Shown here one piece after another: positions 54,580-62,533 of a stretch of 64,000 bases of DNA. The translations under genes and the position numbers were made by a program. Source of the DNA: DATFVJ01 sp963826515 (lineage in GTDB: Bacteria; Actinomycetota; Actinomycetes; Streptosporangiales; Streptosporangiaceae); contig CAWGXI010000006.1 in the NCBI GenBank assembly GCA_963826515.1, positions 335,766-399,765 of the forward strand. The letters are read 5' to 3'. The notes below the pieces were generated by a model. It saw nothing but the letters and a program-made list of their open reading frames with translations, was not told the origin of the DNA and ran no database searches. Position 1 is the first letter of the stretch; the number at the start of each line of letters is the position of its first letter.

Positions 54580-55335
54580 ATGAGCTTCAATCTTGCCACC
54601 ATCCTTCGCGAGTCTCGCCTGGCGCATCCGGATAAGCCGCTGTGCCACATCGCGGACTTGACGGCACGGTGGCGGGCGACCTGTTCGGCTTCCTCGATGA
54701 CCACGTCGGCGTAGCGGTGCTGCCGCTCTTCCACGTGTTCGGCCTGTCCAGCGTGCTCAACGTGTGTGTGCGTTTCGACGGCACGCTGGTGCTCATCCCA
54801 CGCTTCGAGCCCGGTGCGGTCATCGACGCGATCGAGCGGCACCGCTGCACGATCTTCTCAGGCGTGCCGACCATGTACTCCGGGTTGTTGCAAGCCGACA
54901 TCTCCGGCCGCGATCTGTCGGCGCTGCGGGTTGGCGTCGCCGGTGGCGCGGCGATTGCAGGAGAAGTCATCAGGGCGTTCGAGGAGAAGTTCCCCGGCGT
55001 CATCATCCTTGAGGGCTATCGGCTGTCGGAGACGGCGAGCACGACGACGTTCAACGTCAGCGCCGAGCAGCGCAAGGTCCTGTCGATCGGCAAGCCGATA
55101 TGGGGCGTGGAAGTGCGGGTCGTCGACGAGGACGGCAAGCCGCTGCCGCCTGGCCCCGGCAACGTCGGCGAGATCGTCATCCGCGGCCACAATGTGATGA
55201 CGAGCTACTACAAGAATCCCGACGCGACAGCGGCGGCGTTCCGCGGCGGCTGGTTCCACACCGGTGACTCGCCTATGCCGACGACGGCTACCTGTTTGTG
55301 GCCGACCGACGAAGGACCTAGTAATCCGGGAGGCC
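54580..55335 (+). pseudogene. Acyl-CoA ligase (AMP-binding) remnant
   Basis: The start MSFNLATILRESRLAHPDKP (ATG at 54580) is followed by a deletion and frameshift. A long central block then reads correctly: AVLPLFHVFGLSSVLNVCVR, IFSGVPTMYSGLLQADISGR, VIILEGYRLSETASTTTFNV and IVIRGHNVMTSYYKNPDATA through GGWFHTGD. After that come two more shifts (AYADDGYLFVADRR and KDLVIRE in different frames), and the C-terminal lid domain is missing. The P-loop segment (SGTTGxPK) is also lost. It cannot be active. Confidence 0.8.
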
Positions 55336-55397
55336 CCGTCGGGGTCGCCTGCAGCTACGCCAAGCGGAGCTCCGCTCCACCGGGTCGCCGACGGTCC

Positions 55398-55462
55398 ATG
55401 ATCCGCGACGGTGTTAATTTTCCGGCGAATAGTGCAGGCAGGTTAACACCAGAACGGATCAT
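55398..55462. repeat. Imperfect 20-bp inverted repeat
   Basis: ATGATCCGCGACGGTGTTAA (55398-55417) and TTAACACCAGAACGGATCAT (55443-55462) are inverted copies with 16 of 20 positions paired, separated by 25 bases. They follow the ligase remnant in a 390-bp gap without genes. It may be a hairpin terminator, an operator or the ends of a small inserted element. Confidence 0.7.
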
Positions 55463-55588
55463 GATTAGGTGTCAGCCTCAGGCCCGCGCTGGCCGCTGAT
55501 CTTTGTCCGGGCCACCGGTACTGACGCTGGCGGCCACCACTTGCACCCACCTCAAGTCGCATTCACCGCGACCGGCAGGCCATGAGCC

Positions 55589-55602
55589 TTAACGGCTGCC
55601 GC
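55589..55602. repeat. Interspersed repeat, copy F (partial)
   Basis: TTAACGGCTGCCGC matches the right arm core but ends before the final GG. It lies in the gap between the ligase remnant and the tricorn gene end. Confidence 0.5.
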
Positions 55603-55722
55603 ATGGCGCGCGCTACTGGACGCCCGCCGCCCATCAGGGTGCCTGAGCGGGCGTGACCCCTCATGGACTACGGGACACGCCTCAGGTTCGCTTCGCCGGG
55701 CCACAGCTCATTAGTTAGCTTC

Positions 55723-58700
55723 CTAGGTCCGGCGTGCGCGTGCGGGCAGCGGCGGCCGGCGCCGGGTTCGGCGGTCCGCGGTGTCCGGCGGTGTGAGCGG
55801 CTGACCGGCGGCGAGTGACTCCAGGGCGAGCTGGACGGCCCTGTCAAGTTGCGGATCGGCCCCTCGTGCCCAGTCGTCAGGCGACATGACGACCTCGACG
55901 TCGGGTTCGACGCCGTGATTCTCCACGTCCCATCCGTAGGTATTGAGCCACGTTGCGTGCCGGGGCACAGTGATCGCTGTACCGTCGACGAGGTTGTGCG
56001 CGCGATCGATTCCGATCACCCCGCCCCACGTCCTTGTCCCGACGACCGGGCCGAGGTGCAAGATGCGGATCGCTGCGGTGACGATGTCGCCGTCGGAGCC
56101 CGAGTGCTCGTCGGCGACCGCCACGATCGGGCCGCGTGGGGCGTCATAGGGATAGGTTTCCGGGCGCAAGCCGCGCGGTACGTTCCACCCGATGACCCGC
56201 CGCGCAAGCTTCTCCACGACGAGTTGTGAGACGTGCCCGCCACGGTTCCCGCGTACGTCCACAATGAGCGCGGCTGCCGCCATTTCCGCCCGCAGGTCCC
56301 GGTGGAACTGTGCCCAGCCGGCTCCCATCATGTCCGGCACGTGCAGGTACCCGACACGGCCGCCACCGAGCTCCCTGACGTGGCGCCGCCGGCCCGCCAC
56401 CCAGTCCTGGTAACGCAGGCGGTCCTCGTTTCGTAGCGGCACCACTGCCGCGCGCCTGGGCGGCCCGCCGGCGGCCGGATCCACGGTCAGCTCCACCGCC
56501 TTTCCGGCCGCGCCCAGCAGTAGCGGTGCAGCGCCGGTCAGCGGGTCAACCGGACGCCCGTCGACCGCGATGATCGCGTCTCCAGGCCTGATCATCGCGC
56601 CCGGCGTGGCGAGCGGGGAACGCGCCCGCGGATCGGAGGACTCGCCGGGCAGCACCCTCGCCACCCGCCAGCGGCCCGCGGCGTCGCGTTCCAGATCGGC
56701 GCCAAGCAAGCCCACCGGTTGCGCCTGTGCAGGCTGCGGCGCGGCGTAAACGTAAGCATGTGAGGTGCCGAGCTCACCGAACAACTCCCAGAGAAGATCG
56801 GCGAAATCGTCGGATCCGCCAAGCCCATCGAGCAGCGGGCGGTATGCGGCCAAGATGGCATCCCAGTCCGCTCCCGCCATGTCCGCTACCCAGAAGTCGT
56901 GACGCATGATCCGGCCGGCCTCGTCGAAGGCATGACGCCATTGCTCGGCGGGGTCGGCCATGACCCGCAGCCTGGACAGGTCCACGGATAGATCGGCATC
57001 GGAGTCCCCGGGGTCGGCCTTCTGCTGCGACGGGATCACCCGCAGGTCGCTGTGATCGCATACGACGATCTTGGTACCGTCGCCGCTTACCTCGAACCAG
57101 TCAAGTTCGTCGACCAGTTGATCGCACGTGCGCCGCTTGAGGTCGAACCGTTCCAGGGTCGGCCGCGGCGGCGCGGCGTCGATATCCGCGCCGCTCTCGC
57201 CGAGCGCTCCGTATGGTGCCTGCTTAAGCCACACCAGCCCGTCCTGGACGCCGCGCAGCGACGAGTAGCGGAACTCGGCTACCGGCAGCTGGACGACCCG
57301 CTCGGTCAGGCCCTCCACGTCAATGGTCACCGGCTTCTGCTGGGCTGGCCCGTTCCCTTCGCTGCTCGTCCCTTCTCCGCCCGGGTTCTCGCCCGGTTTC
57401 TCGCTCGAGTCCTCATCTGCGGGGTTATCCGCGGAGATGAGGACGGGACGCCCGTCGGGCACCGGGGCGAATGGCGACGGAGTCGCCTCGGCGAGCGGCA
57501 CCAGGTATGGGCGGCACCCGTAGGGAAAGGACAGATCGAAAAAGTGCGCGTCGTAAACGGGATCGAAGCTGCGCCTGGACAGGAACGCCAGGTATGTGCC
57601 GTCGGCTGTGAACGCGGGATCGGTGTCGTCGAAGCGCCCGTCGGTCACATCCACGACGGTGCGGTCGGCTAGGCGGGCCAGGCGGATCCGGCTAAGCGGC
57701 TCGGGGCCCGGATGCGACCAGGCGAGCCACGCCGAGTCGGGGGAGTAGGTGAGGCCGGTGACGGGCCCGGCATCGGAGACGGCGAGTTCGGCCGTGTCGC
57801 CCGTGCCGATGTCGACGACCTGCAGCCGGCCGTCGCGGCTGGCGACCGCGGCGCTCGTCCCGTCGGGAGCGGCGCACAGGTCAGCCACCATGCCCAGCCT
57901 GCCGGACGCGAGGCGGCGGGGTACCGCTTCCGCGTCAGCCACGGTAACAGGGGGGATCCCGCTGACCGGAGCCACCTCGAGGCCATCTTGGCCGCCGGTG
58001 TCGGCCACCCACACCACCTGGCCGGTCGTGCCGAGGACGCGGGGAAGGCGGGCGCGCACGCCCGGGGTCACGGCCAGTGCCCTGGCTGGCCCGTCGCGAT
58101 GGGTCAGCCAGTGCGCGGTGCCCTGCACCTCGACCGCGCTGGCCTGCCCGGTGTGGTCGACCGACAGGTCGTCCAGGTGCTCGTCCGCGGCCACCAGCCG
58201 AGCCTGACGCGCGGTGCCCGCGGCGCCCAGCACGATATCGAGCGGCCGGGCGTCGCCGTCCAGGTCGTTGAGCAGCCAGATCCGCCCAGCGCGCTGGTAA
58301 ACGATCCGGTGTCCGTCTGTGCTGGCGTTGCGGGCGTAAAAGTCCGTGTGATCGGTGTGGCGCCTGAGGTCGCTGCCGTCGAGGTGGCAGGAGTACAGAT
58401 TGCCGACGCCTTCATGGTCGGAAAGGAACGCCAGCCGGCGGCCAACAAGCAGCGGGCTGGCCAGATGCCCGCCAAGGTCCGCCAGGATCCGCGTGAAACC
58501 TACCTGGCTTGCCGGCGTGCCGGCGGCTTCGCCGCGTGCCACCCACAGCTGGCCGGTCCCGCCGCCGCGGTAACGCTTCCAATGCGCTGGGTCGCGGCCT
58601 ATGACGGCGGTCAGCAGGATCGTCCCGCCGGGTCCTGACGCTAGGTCACCTACCGGGCCGTAATGAAGCTGGCCGGGTGGCCCGCCGTCGACGGGGACGG

Positions 58701-59064
58701 TGTACGCCCAGGTATGGTGCGAGAACGGCTGGCCATATGCGCTGACCGCGAGCACTTGGCCGTCCGCGGTCCACCCGCGTGTGGCGGCATCGCCCCAGTA
58801 GGTCAGCCTGCTGCTTGGCCCGCCCGCCACAGCGGCGAGCTGGACGTCTGGCGGCCCGTCGCGCCAGCTGGTCCACGTCACCATGGTGGCGTCAGGCGAC
58901 AGCCGCGGGTGGCTCGCCTTTGAGCGGTCGCAGGACAACCGCCAGGCACGCCCGCCGCCGACACCGCTGATCCAGATGTCGTCTTCAGCTACGAACGTGA
59001 GCAGGTCCTCGCGGATGTGAGGAAAGCGCAGGTATCCGCCTGGCGGCGCGGCCATATTCAGCAC
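55723..59064 (-). CDS. Tricorn protease (S41 family)
   Basis: A 1113-residue cytoplasmic protease with the tricorn order: a beta-propeller region (about residues 10-330, with repeats such as GGYLRFPHIREDLLTFVAED and ASHPRLSPDATMVTWTSWRD), a second propeller (about 360-680), a C1 helical domain, PDZ (ARSPLATPGAMIRPGDAIIA, near 860) and the S41 peptidase core. The nucleophile Ser is in VADEHSGSDGDIVTAAIRIL, and VRGNRGGHVSQLV precedes it. It cleaves peptides made by the proteasome. It is intact over 3.3 kb, which argues against a high error rate here. Confidence 0.92.
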   Translation of the reverse strand: MLNMAAPPGGYLRFPHIREDLLTFVAEDDIWISGVGGGRAWRLSCDRSKASHPRLSPDATMVTWTSWRDGPPDVQLAAVAGGPSSRLTYWGDAATRGWTADGQVLAVSAYGQPFSHHTWAYTVPVDGGPPGQLHYGPVGDLASGPGGTILLTAVIGRDPAHWKRYRGGGTGQLWVARGEAAGTPASQVGFTRILADLGGHLASPLLVGRRLAFLSDHEGVGNLYSCHLDGSDLRRHTDHTDFYARNASTDGHRIVYQRAGRIWLLNDLDGDARPLDIVLGAAGTARQARLVAADEHLDDLSVDHTGQASAVEVQGTAHWLTHRDGPARALAVTPGVRARLPRVLGTTGQVVWVADTGGQDGLEVAPVSGIPPVTVADAEAVPRRLASGRLGMVADLCAAPDGTSAAVASRDGRLQVVDIGTGDTAELAVSDAGPVTGLTYSPDSAWLAWSHPGPEPLSRIRLARLADRTVVDVTDGRFDDTDPAFTADGTYLAFLSRRSFDPVYDAHFFDLSFPYGCRPYLVPLAEATPSPFAPVPDGRPVLISADNPADEDSSEKPGENPGGEGTSSEGNGPAQQKPVTIDVEGLTERVVQLPVAEFRYSSLRGVQDGLVWLKQAPYGALGESGADIDAAPPRPTLERFDLKRRTCDQLVDELDWFEVSGDGTKIVVCDHSDLRVIPSQQKADPGDSDADLSVDLSRLRVMADPAEQWRHAFDEAGRIMRHDFWVADMAGADWDAILAAYRPLLDGLGGSDDFADLLWELFGELGTSHAYVYAAPQPAQAQPVGLLGADLERDAAGRWRVARVLPGESSDPRARSPLATPGAMIRPGDAIIAVDGRPVDPLTGAAPLLLGAAGKAVELTVDPAAGGPPRRAAVVPLRNEDRLRYQDWVAGRRRHVRELGGGRVGYLHVPDMMGAGWAQFHRDLRAEMAAAALIVDVRGNRGGHVSQLVVEKLARRVIGWNVPRGLRPETYPYDAPRGPIVAVADEHSGSDGDIVTAAIRILHLGPVVGTRTWGGVIGIDRAHNLVDGTAITVPRHATWLNTYGWDVENHGVEPDVEVVMSPDDWARGADPQLDRAVQLALESLAAGQPLTPPDTADRRTRRRPPLPARARRT

Positions 59065-59092
59065 GGCCTCATCCTAGAGAAAGCAGATCATG

Positions 59093-59115
59093 ATCATCCA
59101 TAACGGCTGCCGCGG
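59093..59115. repeat. Interspersed repeat, copy G
   Basis: ATCATCCATAACGGCTGCCGCGG: the full 14-base core AACGGCTG-CCGCGG is at 59102-59115, with the usual TCCAT before it. A clear left arm is not present. It lies 38 bases upstream of the tricorn gene start, between it and the thioredoxin reductase remnant. Confidence 0.65.
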
Positions 59116-59159
59116 CGCTCGACGCCCTTTACATCGGGACTACTGGCCGTTACCCCCCG

Positions 59160-59898
59160 TCATCCTTCCTCCGCGCGCAGGTAATCATGGATAAGCTGAA
59201 TGGCGATAGCTCCCTCGCCCACCGCCGACGCGACCCGTTTGATGGACCTGTGCCGCACGTCCCCGCCGCGAAACACCCGGCATGCTTGTTTTCGAGAAGG
59301 TGCGGAGGGCGCTCGAGCGGCCATCCGGCCGGTGGTCCGCTGCCCGGAACAGAGCTCGGCCGGTCAGGTACTCGGACATGGTGGCGGCCAGGCCCGGGCC
59401 GCGCACGACAAGCGTGACCGAGGCCACGTACTTGGCCAGGTGGATCGCGGCCTGGCCGGCCGAGTTGCCGGCCCCGACGACGAAGAAGTCCCGGCCCGCC
59501 ATAGCACGCGCCTCCGCGACCGCGGCACCGTAGAAGACACCCGCGCCGACCAAAGCCTCAAGTGGTGGCACGCCGAGGCGCCGCCAGGAAACGCCGCAAT
59601 CACCGGGTGCGTCGGTGAATAGTCGCCGCGTGCGACGAGCAGAATGCGCTTGGCACCTGGATGCAGATCATGCGCGCGGGCCAGGAAATCGACCGCAGGC
59701 ATCTCCACCATGCGCTCATCGCTCATCCGCGATGAGAAGGGCAATCTCGGCGCCGGAATTCGCCAGATCAGCCAGCGTGGTCAGGGCCCTGTCGGCCGAG
59801 GCCGTGCCAACGACCCGGTAGTCGGCGTCGTAGCGCCGACGTAGATCGCTGGTCAGCGCCTCCAGGCGGTGTTCATCCTCGGCAACGACGAAGAACAT
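59160..59898 (-). pseudogene. Response-regulator/thioredoxin-reductase fusion, decayed
   Basis: Three frames carry parts of a fused protein. From 59898: a receiver domain, MFFVVAEDEHRLEALTSDLR and AEIALLIADER, then MPAVDFLARAHDLHPGAKRI. The FAD/NAD domain has GAGVFYGAAVAEARAMAGRD and FFVVGAGNSAGQAAIHLAKY (GxGNSAGQAA nucleotide motif). The end is VFRGGDVRHRSIKRVASAVG, then EGAIAIQLIHDYLRAEEG and the stop at 59160. The first FAD-binding region and middle parts are deleted. The family is a receiver-domain FAD-dependent oxidoreductase seen in actinomycetes. It has multiple shifts and deletions. Confidence 0.8.
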
Positions 59899-59998
59899 CG
59901 GTCGTGGCGTTACGGCCTCCCGTCCAGGATCGCTGCTGTCAGCATCTCGCCGATAGGCACGGGGGCCTTAGTGGGTGGCCCCGTAAGTTCGTCGGGGG

Positions 59999-60349
59999 TC
60001 AGAAATCGGGTTCGTGCCCGATTCCGGTGAGGTGGACGGTGCAGGCGGTGTCGAGGGCTTCCTGGGGGGTTCCGGTGGGGAAGCCGGTGAGCAGGACGGC
60101 GTCTTCATACCGGTTGCGGGCGGCGGAGTAGATGGCGAAGCCGAAGGAGTGAGCCGAGCCGCCATAGCGCAGGCGGCATAGGGGGATCTGCTCGCCGCCG
60201 GGCAGGACGCCGGCGGCGTAGGCGAAGCCGCCGCGGCAGGTGACCTGGACTTTGTGCAGTTGCGGCCAGTGTTTTTCGGCGTGGGCCAGCAGCCTCAGGG
60301 TGATGGAGCTGCAGGTGGAGGCCGGGATGGCGGGCATGTGCCCCATCAT
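59999..60349 (-). CDS. Hypothetical protein beside IS630
   Basis: A 116-residue soluble protein: MMGHMPAIPASTCSSITLRL, then LHKVQVTCRGGFAYAAGVLP, CRLRYGGSAHSFGFAIYSAA and RNRYEDAVLLTGFPTGTPQE. It has a regular strand-helix pattern and a codon bias like genuine genes. No family recognised. It is divergent from the transposase gene 85 bases away and might be a passenger of it or an old host gene. Confidence 0.6.
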   Translation of the reverse strand: MMGHMPAIPASTCSSITLRLLAHAEKHWPQLHKVQVTCRGGFAYAAGVLPGGEQIPLCRLRYGGSAHSFGFAIYSAARNRYEDAVLLTGFPTGTPQEALDTACTVHLTGIGHEPDF

Positions 60350-60433
60350 GCCGCGCGGCAGGGCGTGTCCCGGTTATGATCACGTGCCCTGGATGAGTTA
60401 CACCGCTGTAATTTGACCCCGGGGGAGCTGTGC

Positions 60434-61420
60434 ATGCCGCCTGCCGCGGCGCTGGTCACGCTGACCGCTGCCGAGCGCAAGACGCTGAAGAAGAGAGTCC
60501 GCGGCGCGAAGACGTGCTGGCGGGACCGGATCCGGGCGCAGGTCGTGCTCGCCGCCGCCCGCGGCCGGGGCACTGCCCGGATCGCCACTGACCTGCGAAT
60601 CACCGATGACACGGTGCGCAAGTGGCGGGGCCGGTTCACGGAGCGGGGCCTGGCGGGGCTGGGGGACCTGCCGCGGTCCGGGCGGCCGCGGGAGATCAGC
60701 GAGGCGGACCGGGCGGCGGTGGTCGCGCTGGCCTGCCAGCTGCCCGCCGCCACGGGCGTGCCGCTGTCCCGCTGGACCGGCCCGGAGCTGGCCGCCGAGC
60801 TGACCGCGCAGGGCCTGATCAGCGCGCCAGTGTCGGTGACGTCGCTGCTGCGGATCCTGGCGGAGAACCCGGTCAGGCCGTGGCAGTACCAGTCCTGGAT
60901 CTACCCCCGTGACCCGGACTTCGCAGCCAAGGCCAAGGTGATCCTGGACCTGTACCAGGGCTTTTACCAAGGGAAGCCGCTGGGCCCCGGCGACCGGATC
61001 CTGTCCTTCGACGCCAAGCCGTCCATCCAGGCCCGCGGCCGCATCCATGAAACGCTGCCCGCCGCGCCCGGCAGGCCCGTCCGCGTGGAGCACGAGTACG
61101 TCCGCCACGGCGCGCTCGCCCTGCTCGCCGGCCTGGACGTGCACACCGGCAAAGTGTTCGCCTCCACCCCGAAGACCACCGGCATCATCCCGTTCATGAA
61201 CCTCGTCGCCCAGGTCATGACCCAGCCGGAGTACCGGGACGCGCCCCGGGTCTTCGTCATCGTGGACAACGGGTCAGACCACAGGGGAAAGACCGCCGCC
61301 GAACGGCTCCGCAAGGCGCACCCAAACGCGATCATGATCCACACCCCGGTCCACGCGTCCTGGCTGAACCAAATCTCCGTTAACCGGCCTTCGGGCGGAG
61401 GACACGCCCGGGCTTGCTGA
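60434..61420 (+). mobile_element. IS630-family transposase, cut before its last catalytic acid
   Basis: The ATG at 60434 (GGGGGAG upstream) opens MPPAAALVTLTAAERKTLKK. A helix-turn-helix (RIATDLRITDDTVRKWRGRF) and the DDE domain follow: first Asp in DRILSFDAKPSIQARGRIH, second Asp in RVFVIVDNGSDHRGKTAAER. The frame reaches THASWLNQ-type sequence (VHASWLNQIS), where the family continues E-x-FFS with the third catalytic residue. Instead it switches to unrelated residues (VNRPSGGGHARAC) and stops. The enzyme lacks its third acid and about 60 residues. The break at about 61371 coincides with the start of the tyrosine-recombinase cassette. Confidence 0.82.
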
Positions 61421-61483
61421 GGTCCCGCAACGGGGTCCTGGTGGCGAGCAGACTCGTGCCGGGTGTCCCCTTGGGGAGGGGCC

Positions 61484-62533
61484 GTGGAGCAGCATGTCAT
61501 CTGGACCAGCGACGGTCACCGGGTAAGCGGCGGCGGTGATGACGCGGCGCTGGTCAACCTGTTCCTTGCGCATCTGGGGTCGCGGGCGTTCTCGCCGGCG
61601 ACGGTGCGGGCGTATGCCTACGATCTACTGAATTTCCTGCGGTTCCTGGCCGGGCGGCGTGCCCGGCTTGCCGATGTGGTGCCGACCGACCTGTTTGATT
61701 ACCTGGACTGGCAGCAGCGGCCTGTCGGCACGGCGGGCCGGCGGGTTGTCCGGCTGGCCGAGCGGCGCGGTGCCGCGCCGTCCACGATGAACCGGCGGGT
61801 CGCCGCGGTCCGCGGCCTGTTCGAGTTCGCGGTGATGACGGGGGTGCGGACCGTCAATCCGGTGCCGGCGGCCCGCCGGTCCAGTGGCCTGCGTGCGAGC
61901 CCGCGGGGCCTGCTGGGGCACGTCGGGGCTGGCCGGCCGCGGGGCGGCGGCCGGCTGGTGCGCCAGCCACGCCGGCTGCCCGAGTCCCTCGAGCCCGGCG
62001 ACGTGGCGGTGTTCCTCGCGGACCTGCGGACCTTCCGGGACCGGGCGATCATGCTGGCGATGCTGCTGGGCGGGCTGCGGGCCGCCGAGGTGCGGTCGCT
62101 GCGGCTGGCCGCCGTGGACATGGGGTTGCGCCGGGTCCGGGTGACGGGCAAGGGCGGCAGGGAGCGCGTCGTCCCGGTGGACAGCGCGTTCTTCGCCGAG
62201 CTGGCCGCTTACCTGCGCGAGGAGCGCCCGCCAGGCTGCCGGGCACCGGAATGCTTCGTGGTCCTGCGCGGCCCCACCGCCGGGCAGCCGCTGACCGAGG
62301 CCGGGATGCGCAGGATCTTCCGGACCCACCGGGCGGCATCGGGCGCGGTCCGGGTCCGGCCGCACCGGCTGCGCCGCACTTACGGCACCGAGCTCGCGGC
62401 TGCCGGCATCGACCTGCTGGCGCTGCGGGACCTGATGGGGCACGCGAACCCGGAGACCACGGCCGCCTACGTGCACCTGGCCCCCGAAGCGCTCGCCGCC
62501 GAGTACGCGCGGGCACGGGCAGGGCGGCCATGA
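61484..62533 (+). CDS. Tyrosine recombinase, Tn554 TnpA-like
   Basis: A 349-residue phage-integrase-fold recombinase. The GTG at 61484 has GGGGAGG four bases upstream. The N-terminal SAM-like domain reads FSPATVRAYAYDLLNFLRFL. The catalytic domain shows Arg in LLGGLRAAEVRSL (near residue 205), Lys in VTGKGGRERVVPVD, the HxxR box HRLRRTYGTELAAA, and the final MGHANPETTAAYVHL with His and Tyr. All active-site residues are present. Its stop overlaps the start of the next recombinase (ATGA). Size and order match TnpA of Tn554-like elements; a RIT-type trio is the alternative. Confidence 0.88.
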   Translation: MEQHVIWTSDGHRVSGGGDDAALVNLFLAHLGSRAFSPATVRAYAYDLLNFLRFLAGRRARLADVVPTDLFDYLDWQQRPVGTAGRRVVRLAERRGAAPSTMNRRVAAVRGLFEFAVMTGVRTVNPVPAARRSSGLRASPRGLLGHVGAGRPRGGGRLVRQPRRLPESLEPGDVAVFLADLRTFRDRAIMLAMLLGGLRAAEVRSLRLAAVDMGLRRVRVTGKGGRERVVPVDSAFFAELAAYLREERPPGCRAPECFVVLRGPTAGQPLTEAGMRRIFRTHRAASGAVRVRPHRLRRTYGTELAAAGIDLLALRDLMGHANPETTAAYVHLAPEALAAEYARARAGRP

